Assembly (NCBI GenBank): GCA_028276605.1 | Contig: JAPYWC010000027.1 | Span: forward strand, 1 to 8,458 | Direction: 5' to 3' | DNA: 8,458 nt | DNA from: Desulfurococcales archaeon | GTDB lineage: Archaea; Thermoproteota; Thermoprotei_A; Sulfolobales; Ignisphaeraceae | In this document: in pieces, positions 1-5,839 of the stretch | Layout: every line of letters starts with the position of its first letter | Numbering within the stretch: the stretch's first letter is position 1 | The notes under the pieces: generated by a model | The model's input: only the letters and a program-made list of their open reading frames with translations | The model's database searches: none | What the model was told of the DNA's origin: nothing | Position numbers and translations under genes: made by a program

Positions 1-536
1 AAGGGCTTCTGGAGTATCTTGATCAGAAGTATAATGCATTAAAGGAGAAACCCAGATTACTAGTAAAGATTATGGGTGTATCTACACTACTTTCAATTAT
101 AAACAAGTTTATTCTCTGGGAAAACGTACCTGAAGAGCTCAAGAAAGAACTCAGATCAATACTGTTAGAGATTTTCCTTAAGAGGAGCTATGAGGCTCTT
201 GGAAGGTTCCACTACAAATTCCTGTTCCTAGGAATGATGCATTTCATGGATGAGTGGAACTATGATGTGGAGAGGGTTATGAGATGCGCCATTCACTACG
301 CGTTACCAGATGGGAGAATAGTGCCATTCTGTGCATTTAACATTCTGAATGAATTCTATAGAGATACACCTCAAAAGACTTATGGGATACCAGTGGAAGA
401 ATACATAAAGAAGTATGGAGAGAAAGCCATTCAAGGGTTGAAGTATGTCAGAACTAAGGAGCTGATAGAGAAGATGATGAAGGGAGAGCCCTACCAAAGG
501 TTCTATAAGCCAGTAATTCACAAGCTAAAAAGATAA
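1..536 (+). CDS. C-terminal part of a radical SAM protein, tetraether lipid synthase (Tes)-like; 5' end outside window
   Basis: The frame is open from base 3 to the TAA at 534-536 and has no stop upstream, so the ATG at 72 is probably internal and the gene begins before the window. The visible part is about 177 residues. A cysteine-bearing block at bases 282-332 reads RCAIHYALPDGRIVPFC, preceded by the acidic/aromatic run FMDEWNYDVERV and followed by an N...YR segment. As I remember the family, this block is the conserved C-terminal signature of the large archaeal radical SAM proteins of the MJ0619/Tes group, which join isoprenoid chains of membrane lipids to make tetraethers. The two cysteines (codons 285-287 and 330-332) would bind an auxiliary iron centre; this is inference. 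The radical SAM CxxxCxxC motif is not in the window, so the call rests on the C-terminal block alone. Another member of the same radical SAM group with a different substrate is possible. Confidence 0.6.
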   Translation, partial: GLLEYLDQKYNALKEKPRLLVKIMGVSTLLSIINKFILWENVPEELKKELRSILLEIFLKRSYEALGRFHYKFLFLGMMHFMDEWNYDVERVMRCAIHYALPDGRIVPFCAFNILNEFYRDTPQKTYGIPVEEYIKKYGEKAIQGLKYVRTKELIEKMMKGEPYQRFYKPVIHKLKR

Positions 537-574
537 ATCAAGTAATTAAGTTTAAGTATATTGGTAGTATTAGC

Positions 575-594
575 AGGGGCTCACTTCAGTCCCT
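575..594 (+). terminator. Possible hairpin after the radical SAM gene
   Basis: AGGGGCT (575-581) pairs with AGTCCCT (588-594), giving a seven-pair stem with one G-U pair and a six-base loop. It lies 38 bases after the stop codon at 536 and just before T-rich DNA (T4 at 603-606, T5 at 612-616). Archaeal termination depends mainly on the T tract, so the hairpin may be incidental. The same T-rich DNA also serves as the TATA region of the next gene. Confidence 0.25.
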
Positions 595-601
595 ATACAA
601 G

Positions 602-611
602 CTTTTATATA
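602..611 (+). promoter_or_regulatory. TATA box of the AAA ATPase gene
   Basis: CTTTTATATA matches the archaeal TATA consensus. Transcription would start about 25 bases downstream (near 630-633), leaving a leader of roughly 40 bases before the GTG at 672. A GGTG at 659-662, nine bases before that GTG, can act as ribosome binding site. A weaker TATA-like run (TTTAAGTATA, around 550-560) lies further upstream. Confidence 0.5.
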
Positions 612-671
612 TTTTTCCGCTATGTGAACTTAAAATCCTTCTCAAGTAATTTCTCAGTGGTGTTGTGAGGA

Positions 672-2126
672 GTGAGTCACAGTACTGAGCATGCAAAGGT
701 AGTGATGTTTACACCACTAAAGTTTGGGAAGTACAAGGTATATGTTGTAGAAACTATACCAGTGAGACCAAGTATTAGGATAATGGGTCTTGCCAATATA
801 ATAGTGAAGAACTTGATGGATCCTATAGAGATAAACATTAGGCAGAGGATTGCAGTTAAAAACGTAAAGAAAATTGATGATTCTGAGCTGGGCTACTTAA
901 TATACCTTCTATCTTCATCGGCTGTTCCATACCATCTTCAAAACTACTTACAGAGATATGATCCTCATGCCCAGTGCGTTCTATCCTATGCATCGATATT
1001 GAAAGATGGTTCAATACAATTAAATGTAGCAGCCCTTGTTACAAGAAATGATACTAGGTTTACTGGTAAGAAGCCAACATTGTTCATGGCTATTGTGAAG
1101 GACCCGAAGAAAAAGTTTAGGCTTAATATGGTACATCAACTCTACAAACTTTCCTGGAACCTTCTTGAGTATAAGCTAAGTAAGTATGGAGAGGATGTAG
1201 ACTCGTCATTAGCACAAAGAATTTACAATATAGTGGTACAGCTTGTTTCAAAGCTTGAGACGAACAACATAGATATAGTAATTCCCGAATATAATGAGAC
1301 GATAAGGATTAGAATACCTATAAGACAACCGCAGTGGAGCCTCAATGATATGCCAGCAAAACTTAGGAGCAGCATAGAGACAATAATAGTTAAGCCAATT
1401 TTAAGCAGGGCTCCCTATGCACCACGAGGTATACTAATTACTGGGCCTCCAGGTGTTGGAAAGACAGTAACAGCTGAGGCTATATCTAGCGCGTTGAAGA
1501 TGAAGATAATAGAGCTTAGGCCTAGCAGCTATCGCTCTATGTGGTACGGTTTGACGGAGAAAATACTGGAGCAAGCGCTGATGGCGGTCAAGAAGAAGAG
1601 AAGAGCTGTGTTGTTGCTCGATGATGTTGACTTTCTTGTTGGTAGGCACATAGCTATACATGAGACGCATGTTGCTGAGATAACAATATTTCTCAGATTT
1701 CTGCAAGAAGAGAATAGACCTCCAGTAATACTAACCACCAATGTGCCGGAGATCTTGGATCCTGCACTTATAAGACCTGGACGAATAGATGTTGTCATTT
1801 TAATGGGTTATCCAGATAGAGAGTTCCGAAAGTACATAGCGATGAGGAGTGCCAAGAGGTATGGAATACAGCTAGAACCTGAGAAGGCCGAGCTCATAGC
1901 AAGTCTAACTAGATGGTTCACCCATGCAGAAATAGATGCATTAGTAAGGCTTGCAGCTAGCAAGGGTGAAGGTAAGATAGATGAGGAGTCCATAATGTGG
2001 GCAAGACAACAATTCGTAATTAATGAGTCTATGAGGAAAGCTATTCAGGATAGGCTTAGATGGTTTGCAGAGAACTTCCAAGGCATAACAATAAAGTATG
2101 TAGCAAGTGAGGCAGAAATAGTCTAG
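672..2126 (+). CDS. AAA-family ATPase with an unrecognised N-terminal domain
   Basis: A 484-residue protein. The GTG start at 672 is the first possible, because an in-frame TGA sits at 666-668; GGTG at 659-662 is well spaced. The C-terminal half is a single AAA module: Walker A GPPGVGKT (258-265), aromatic pore-loop-like WYG (291-293), Walker B LLLDDVD (314-320), sensor 1 asparagine N357, and a second region of homology RPGR carrying candidate arginine fingers R368 and R371. A helical lid with THAEIDAL (417-424) replaces the usual GADI motif. Position 318 is Asp where most AAA proteins have the catalytic Glu. Residues 1 to about 225 form a mixed domain I cannot place; I see no transmembrane helix, zinc site or MIT-like helix bundle. 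One AAA domain with an aromatic pore loop suggests a ring-forming remodelling or unfolding ATPase, but the substrate is unknown. The gene stands alone and converges on the aminotransferase, 18 bases away. Confidence 0.85.
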   Translation: MSHSTEHAKVVMFTPLKFGKYKVYVVETIPVRPSIRIMGLANIIVKNLMDPIEINIRQRIAVKNVKKIDDSELGYLIYLLSSSAVPYHLQNYLQRYDPHAQCVLSYASILKDGSIQLNVAALVTRNDTRFTGKKPTLFMAIVKDPKKKFRLNMVHQLYKLSWNLLEYKLSKYGEDVDSSLAQRIYNIVVQLVSKLETNNIDIVIPEYNETIRIRIPIRQPQWSLNDMPAKLRSSIETIIVKPILSRAPYAPRGILITGPPGVGKTVTAEAISSALKMKIIELRPSSYRSMWYGLTEKILEQALMAVKKKRRAVLLLDDVDFLVGRHIAIHETHVAEITIFLRFLQEENRPPVILTTNVPEILDPALIRPGRIDVVILMGYPDREFRKYIAMRSAKRYGIQLEPEKAELIASLTRWFTHAEIDALVRLAASKGEGKIDEESIMWARQQFVINESMRKAIQDRLRWFAENFQGITIKYVASEAEIV

Positions 2127-2137
2127 CTATAGTCCAT

Positions 2138-2143
2138 AAAAAA
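2138..2143 (-). terminator. T6 tract ending the peptidase/aminotransferase transcript
   Basis: On the minus strand, six T residues begin one base after the aminotransferase TAA stop (2147-2145). Archaeal RNA polymerase commonly terminates at such T runs without a hairpin. The facing ATPase gene has no comparable T run in the 18-base gap, so its transcript probably extends into the aminotransferase region. Confidence 0.4.
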
Positions 2144-2144
2144 G

Positions 2145-3281
2145 TTATCGTGTTTGTTGCTTTACCTCCTCTCTACACCTTTCTAAACACTTAGCGAATG
2201 TCTCAGCAACGAGCTTTAGCTCTTCCTTACCAAGCTTTGGATGAACTGGTAGGCTCAGCTCTTTTTCAGCAAGAGCTGATGAGGTTGGGCAGCACTCGGG
2301 ATACCCCATGTTCTTGAATACTGGTTGGGCGTGAAGTGGAATTGGGTAATGAACAGCTACTTCAATTCCATTAGATATCATACACTTTTGAACGCAATCT
2401 CTAATACCTCTTGTACTCAGCTTCACAGCATAAACATGGTATACATGTTTAGCCCAGGGAGCTTCATAAGGAACCTCAACACCTTCCAACCTGCTAAGGA
2501 GCGACGATAGGTATGCAGCATTCTGCCTTCTCAAATCGTTTAGTCTGTCAAGCTTTCTTAGCTGAACTCTGCCTAGTGCAGCTTGCATAGAGGTTATTCT
2601 GAAGTTCCATCCGAGCTCAACATGAAAATATCTAGCTGCTTGCCCGTGGTTTCTAAGCATTTTCACCTTCTCTATAACGCTTTTCTCGTTAGATACTACT
2701 ATGCCTCCCTCGCCCATGGTCATGTTCTTAGTGGCGTAAAAGCTGAATATTGCAGCATCACCGAAGCTACCTACCTTCTTGCCCCATGCCTCTGCTCCAT
2801 GAGCCTGAGCAGCATCCTCAACCAAGAACAGCCTCTTGTCAGTTGCAATCTCCTTAAGCGCCTTAATCTCTGCAGGATGTCCAAAGAGGTGTACAGCAAC
2901 TATGGCCTTTACCCCTGGCTCTTCAACCTTTTGTAAAACGTCATCTACACTAATATTAAATGTCTTGCTGTCGACATCAACAAATACAGGGGTAGCACCT
3001 ATCATTATAGCTGCTGTTGCAGAAGCAATAAATGTGTAGTCAGGCACTAAAACCTTATCCCCTGGACCCACACCAAGAGCCTTTAATGCTAGCGCCAAGG
3101 CAACGGTTCCATTACTCACAGCAGCTGCATGCTCAACACCTATGTATCTAGCAAACTCTTGTTCAAATGCTTCAACCACGGGTCCGTGGGCTAGCCAGCC
3201 AGATTTCAGAACCTCGATAACTGCTTCAATATCTTCTTGCTCTATAACAGGTTCAAATAGTTTTATTTTGTACTGTGTCAG
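2145..3281 (-). CDS. DegT/DnrJ/EryC1/StrS-family PLP aminotransferase (nucleotide-sugar aminotransferase)
   Basis: The first ordinary start (GTG at 3179) gives 344 residues but cuts into conserved sequence. The same frame continues upstream with KIKLFEPVIEQEDIEAV and SGWLAHGP, the normal beginning of this family, to a TGA at 3290-3288. That stretch holds no ATG, GTG or TTG. I place the start at CTG 3281-3279, five bases after GGTGAT (3292-3287), giving 378 residues. In that numbering the PLP Schiff-base lysine is K185 in FYATKNMTMGEGG, and D156 in EDAAQAHG would contact the pyridine nitrogen. Length and motifs match sugar 3- or 4-aminotransferases of the ArnB/perosamine synthase type, which use glutamate to aminate a keto-sugar nucleotide for surface glycans. 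The exact sugar cannot be read from sequence, and no other glycan gene is nearby. It lies directly behind the peptidase gene and its ribosome site overlaps that gene's stop, so the two are probably co-transcribed and coupled. Confidence 0.88.
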   Translation of the reverse strand: MTQYKIKLFEPVIEQEDIEAVIEVLKSGWLAHGPVVEAFEQEFARYIGVEHAAAVSNGTVALALALKALGVGPGDKVLVPDYTFIASATAAIMIGATPVFVDVDSKTFNISVDDVLQKVEEPGVKAIVAVHLFGHPAEIKALKEIATDKRLFLVEDAAQAHGAEAWGKKVGSFGDAAIFSFYATKNMTMGEGGIVVSNEKSVIEKVKMLRNHGQAARYFHVELGWNFRITSMQAALGRVQLRKLDRLNDLRRQNAAYLSSLLSRLEGVEVPYEAPWAKHVYHVYAVKLSTRGIRDCVQKCMISNGIEVAVHYPIPLHAQPVFKNMGYPECCPTSSALAEKELSLPVHPKLGKEELKLVAETFAKCLERCREEVKQQTR

Positions 3282-3286
3282 GGAGC

Positions 3287-3292
3287 ATCACC
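3287..3292 (-). promoter_or_regulatory. Ribosome binding site GGTGAT that points to a CTG start
   Basis: GGTGAT is fully complementary to the AUCACC near the archaeal 16S 3' end. It overlaps the last base of the peptidase stop codon (3294-3292) and lies five bases before CTG 3281. The ATG inside it (3288-3286) is in the wrong frame and ends after 11 codons. Confidence 0.55.
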
Positions 3293-4422
3293 TATAGATA
3301 GATTACACCCGGTAACGAAGTGAGTTTCTCGCTGCTGGTTTTCCCCACATATACGTTCTCTTCTATTCTAACACCATATCTATTGTATACATATACTCCT
3401 GGCTCAACAGTTATGACATCACCCTCTAGGAGGGCATCTCTCGACGTTGCAGAAAGCCTTGGGGGCTCATGAACATCTATGCCTATCCCATGGCCAAGAC
3501 TATGTATGAAGTAGACATCAAGTCCGCGATCTTTGAGCAAATCTCGAGCAACTTTATCAACTTCTGATGCTAAAACACCAGGCTTAATAGTCTTTAGAGC
3601 CGCAGCAATAGCGTCGTTGATTATTGCCGAAATCTTCTCAACTTCTTCGTATTCCTTGCATAGTTTTTGTGGTAATATCATCCTAGTTATATCAGATACG
3701 TATCCACCAATTCTAACCCCAAAGTCGATTAATATGGGTTCACAGCCATTAAACACCACATTCTTTGGTGTATAGTGAGGTAATGCCGCATTTTTACCTA
3801 TTGCTACTATGGGGCTGAACGCTATGCCGTCAGCTCCAAAGCTGTATGCAAGTTCAATAAGCTTTCCAGCTATGGATTTCTCTGTTACCCCTGGTTCAAT
3901 ATACGTTAGTAAACTCTTTAAGACTTTTTCTGTAATGCTAACAGCTGCCCTAATTAATTCAACCTCCTGGTTCAACTTTTGCCTACGAACCTTCTCAATT
4001 ATGGGTCTTACATTTATGCAGAGGCGTTGCTCGCAAATGGAGGGCGTATCTGATGCTATTATCCTTGCATTGGTGATAGCATTTTCAACTTCCTTTCTCA
4101 TATCATCGAATGTCAACACTTTGATTCCATCAGGTAGTGTAAAGCTGTATGAGAATATAGGTATAAACTTGAATGCTCTTACCTCTCTGTATGTCTCAGT
4201 AAAGCGGTTATAGTCGAGAAGGCTTGTAAAGATGTTCACACTGCCATTTCTAGCATCTATAACAACATTTAAAGCTGATACCTCCTCAGGTGGTGGATTA
4301 TATAGCTCAGAGAATAGATAGGATAGGGTGTTCTTGTCTCTTAATACTATGAGGTCAACATCGCTTACACTCTTTACTTCATTAATTATGCGTTGAACCT
4401 TAAGTTCTGCCAACAAGGTCAA
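3292..4422 (-). CDS. M24-family metallopeptidase, Xaa-Pro dipeptidase/aminopeptidase type
   Basis: A 376-residue protein with the two-domain layout of prolidases: an N-terminal creatinase-like domain (about 1-145) and a C-terminal pita-bread catalytic domain (about 150-376). All five metal ligands are visible: D233 in IDFG, D244 in SDITR, H311 in GHGIGIDVHE, E340 in VEPG and E354 in RIEEN. H216 (LPHY) and H318 match the usual substrate-side histidines. The family cleaves the bond before proline in peptides or Xaa-Pro dipeptides using two metal ions; here it would act in the cytoplasm in peptide recycling, as no signal peptide is seen. The TTG start at 4422 is chosen because GGAGG (4434-4430) lies seven bases upstream and the length fits archaeal prolidases. 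It is the first gene of a two-gene minus-strand unit. Dipeptidase and aminopeptidase P activity cannot be told apart from sequence. Confidence 0.9.
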   Translation of the reverse strand: MTLLAELKVQRIINEVKSVSDVDLIVLRDKNTLSYLFSELYNPPPEEVSALNVVIDARNGSVNIFTSLLDYNRFTETYREVRAFKFIPIFSYSFTLPDGIKVLTFDDMRKEVENAITNARIIASDTPSICEQRLCINVRPIIEKVRRQKLNQEVELIRAAVSITEKVLKSLLTYIEPGVTEKSIAGKLIELAYSFGADGIAFSPIVAIGKNAALPHYTPKNVVFNGCEPILIDFGVRIGGYVSDITRMILPQKLCKEYEEVEKISAIINDAIAAALKTIKPGVLASEVDKVARDLLKDRGLDVYFIHSLGHGIGIDVHEPPRLSATSRDALLEGDVITVEPGVYVYNRYGVRIEENVYVGKTSSEKLTSLPGVIYL

Positions 4423-4429
4423 AACAAAC

Positions 4430-4434
4430 CCTCC
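4430..4434 (-). promoter_or_regulatory. Ribosome binding site GGAGG for the TTG-started peptidase
   Basis: A perfect GGAGG seven bases before TTG 4422-4420. It fixes a non-ATG start, since no in-frame ATG lies nearby. Confidence 0.65.
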
Positions 4435-4458
4435 AGTTAATGGGTTCCAGTCAAAGAG

Positions 4459-4473
4459 AAAAAAGTTTATATG
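4459..4473 (+). promoter_or_regulatory. BRE plus TATA box for the zinc-ribbon gene
   Basis: An A-rich BRE-like run (4459-4464) leads into GTTTATATG (4465-4473), a strong archaeal promoter pattern. The transcript would start near 4493-4498. This makes the ATG at 4471, which lies inside the TATA box, an unlikely start codon and favours a start further downstream. Confidence 0.5.
4465..4473 (-). promoter_or_regulatory. Candidate TATA box for the peptidase/aminotransferase unit
   Basis: The complement of the plus-strand TATA reads CATATAAAC. A transcript from it would start near 4442-4447, leaving a leader of about 20 bases that includes the GGAGG at 4434-4430. Its upstream BRE is weaker than on the plus strand. 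One element may therefore serve both directions, or the minus strand may use another box such as TTTATAC near 4508-4514. Confidence 0.4.
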
Positions 4474-4569
4474 AAAGTTATCATTACGTATGTTTGGAGG
4501 CTAGTACAGTATAAAGCAGCTATAACCATAATGTGTCGAGATATTGAGCAGTTATCAAAGGATGGGAAG

Positions 4570-4800
4570 ATGGGTATGAGGAATAGAAATGCTGTACTAT
4601 GCCCAAAATGCAAATCATCGCTAATGCTATCAATAGAATCAGAGAAGAAGGAGAAACAAGAAATGATCATAAGATACCTTTACGTATGTATAAGCTGCGG
4701 TTACAAAAATGTAATTGATCAAATAATAATGAAAGCAAATGGCGATAAGATATTCGTGATTAGGAGCAAGGAAAACTCACAAAAGAGTCTAAGTCAATAA
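4570..4800 (+). CDS. Small single zinc-ribbon protein, function unknown
   Basis: A 76-residue protein with the chosen ATG at 4570. Two cysteine knuckles are visible, CPKC (residues 11-14) and CISCGY (41-46), separated by 26 residues rich in Lys and Glu; the tail is basic. This is the layout of a treble-clef/zinc-ribbon such as the N-terminal ribbon of archaeal TFS or the RNA polymerase M subunit, but the second TFS ribbon with its catalytic Asp-Glu pair is absent. It is therefore not a complete TFS. Longer starts at ATG 4531 or 4471 exist. The promoter at 4459-4473 argues against 4471, and only 4570 has a ribosome-site-like AGGA (4559-4562) at a suitable distance. Nucleic-acid binding or a regulatory role is a guess from the fold. 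The gene is followed by its neighbour's promoter, so it is probably its own transcript. Confidence 0.65.
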   Translation: MGMRNRNAVLCPKCKSSLMLSIESEKKEKQEMIIRYLYVCISCGYKNVIDQIIMKANGDKIFVIRSKENSQKSLSQ

Positions 4801-4801
4801 A

Positions 4802-4812
4802 CTTTTTATATA
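4802..4812 (+). promoter_or_regulatory. TATA box of the membrane-protein pair
   Basis: CTTTTTATATA immediately follows the zinc-ribbon stop codon. The predicted transcript start is near 4832-4835. The T5 run inside it may also end the preceding transcript. Confidence 0.5.
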
Positions 4813-4867
4813 CGATTTTTGATTCTTAAAGGTTCGTGGTACAGCCAATGAAGTTTGTCTAGGTGCA

Positions 4868-5569
4868 ATGCTGTTGAAGTTACGCTCAAAACAGGCACTA
4901 ACATCATTTATCGTAACAGCTATATCGATACTATTTTTTGCTGGAATAACAACGTATCTTCCAGGATATGCTACACCACTTTTTATACTATATGTAATAG
5001 TCTATATGGTGCTCTCTTCGTTAATACCCAGAAGGACTAGGAAAAGAACAGAAGCAGAAGTCAGGGGTTCGTTGATACTTAGAGTGGCTCCTGAGGAGAG
5101 CATAAACGTGATGTCTAAGGATGTTGAGCTTGTAAATGAATTGAAGCCCCAAATGATAGCAACGCTTGCTATACCATTTGTGAGTATAGGTATTTGGTTT
5201 GCTCTATACAGTCCATTGAAAAGCTTGCTTCAGTCATTTGTGCCAGGTAGCGATTTACATTCATTGTTTCTGCAAAATCTGCTCCTCTATACTATCATCA
5301 TAGCGTTGATCAGGATCATAAACTACTTAATGATGCCGAAGAAAATGATCATACCTTTAAATGGTTGTGAAATTTACAGCGATGGTATAAAGTCTTCGAA
5401 CCTAGCTTTGAAGTTTCCATTAGATGGGAGAAGGTATAGAGTAGAGTTTAATGCTAGACGAGGCTTTGTAGAGATATATGATAAAGAGACTAGGTATGCT
5501 TACAGGCTCTACACAAACAATGTTGAGAAGGTTCGGTCGGCAATTGAAAGATATGCTGGGTTAAAATAG
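4868..5569 (+). CDS. Predicted four-helix membrane protein, possibly DUF2208 family
   Basis: A 233-residue protein. Four hydrophobic spans are visible: about 10-30, 33-53, 96-114 and 134-155. A basic loop PRRTRKR (54-60) follows helix 2 and suggests that loop faces the cytoplasm. The first pair of helices is separated from the second by a soluble stretch of about 40 residues. The last 75 residues are soluble and look beta-rich, with RRYRVEFNARRGFVEIYD and a C-terminal amphipathic helix, like a small PH- or beta-sandwich-type domain. Length and layout recall the archaeal uncharacterised family DUF2208, but I cannot confirm this without a profile search. The start is uncertain: GGTG (4862-4865) is only two bases before ATG 4868 but eight before TTG 4874, which would drop two residues. 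The stop codon overlaps the next gene's start by one base. Confidence 0.8.
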   Translation: MLLKLRSKQALTSFIVTAISILFFAGITTYLPGYATPLFILYVIVYMVLSSLIPRRTRKRTEAEVRGSLILRVAPEESINVMSKDVELVNELKPQMIATLAIPFVSIGIWFALYSPLKSLLQSFVPGSDLHSLFLQNLLLYTIIIALIRIINYLMMPKKMIIPLNGCEIYSDGIKSSNLALKFPLDGRRYRVEFNARRGFVEIYDKETRYAYRLYTNNVEKVRSAIERYAGLK

Positions 5570-5799
5570 TGAGGGTAGAAGATATTTTAAACATAGTTGC
5601 AGCCACTACCACAACATACTGGGTTCCTAAATCAGAAGAAACAAGAGCAATTGACATCTGTGAAGCCCTATTTCAGAGCGCGAAACCCTACGCACCAATA
5701 CTATTGATTTTAGGGCTCACACTCATAGTATTCTCATTAGCAAAAATGTTGCGGGCTCACAAAGAGCGTAGATCTGGGCTCACGCCTACGGGTCTATAG
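5569..5799 (+). CDS. Small single-span membrane protein coupled to the gene upstream
   Basis: A 76-residue protein whose GTG start (5569-5571) shares its first base with the preceding TAG stop. There is no good ribosome binding site (only CTGGG nearby), so translation probably depends on ribosomes finishing the upstream gene. The N-terminal 40 residues are polar to mildly hydrophobic and include a run of four threonines (13-16). One transmembrane helix spans about 42-61 (ILLILGLTLIVFSLAKML). The short tail carries RAHKERR, so by the positive-inside rule the C-terminus would be cytoplasmic and the N-terminus outside. I do not recognise the family. The overlap suggests it works with the four-helix protein, perhaps as a small subunit; this is inference. 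Confidence 0.65.
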   Translation: MRVEDILNIVAATTTTYWVPKSEETRAIDICEALFQSAKPYAPILLILGLTLIVFSLAKMLRAHKERRSGLTPTGL

Positions 5800-5839
5800 C
5801 TTTGAAATAGTATTGGAGTGTTTAGGTTATAGCTATAGA
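5793..5839. repeat. Inverted repeat across a convergent gene junction
   Basis: TCTATAGCT (5793-5801) and AGCTATAGA (5831-5839) are exact inverse complements separated by 29 bases. Each arm contains the TAG stop of one of the two facing genes (5797-5799 on plus, 5835-5833 on minus). It could form the same hairpin at the 3' end of either transcript, but neither side has a T run, so a terminator role is uncertain. The short arms also contain a self-palindrome, TATAGCTATA (5828-5837). Confidence 0.35.

Noticed and set aside
1434..1993. Three open frames on the minus strand inside the AAA ATPase gene
   Set aside because: They lie opposite a gene with intact motifs throughout, have low-complexity Ser/Cys-rich products, and no promoter or ribosome site of their own.
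2325..3039. Open frames on the plus strand opposite the aminotransferase
   Set aside because: The minus-strand frame has clear family motifs over this whole span; the opposite frames overlap each other and resemble no protein.
3279..3290. Possible C/D-box small RNA: GTGATG followed closely by CTGA on the minus strand
   Set aside because: The boxes are only a few bases apart with no room for a guide and no second box pair; the sequence is better explained as a ribosome binding site and start.
3533..4213. Open frames on the plus strand opposite the M24 peptidase
   Set aside because: They are shadows of the peptidase codons; all metal ligands lie in the minus-strand frame.
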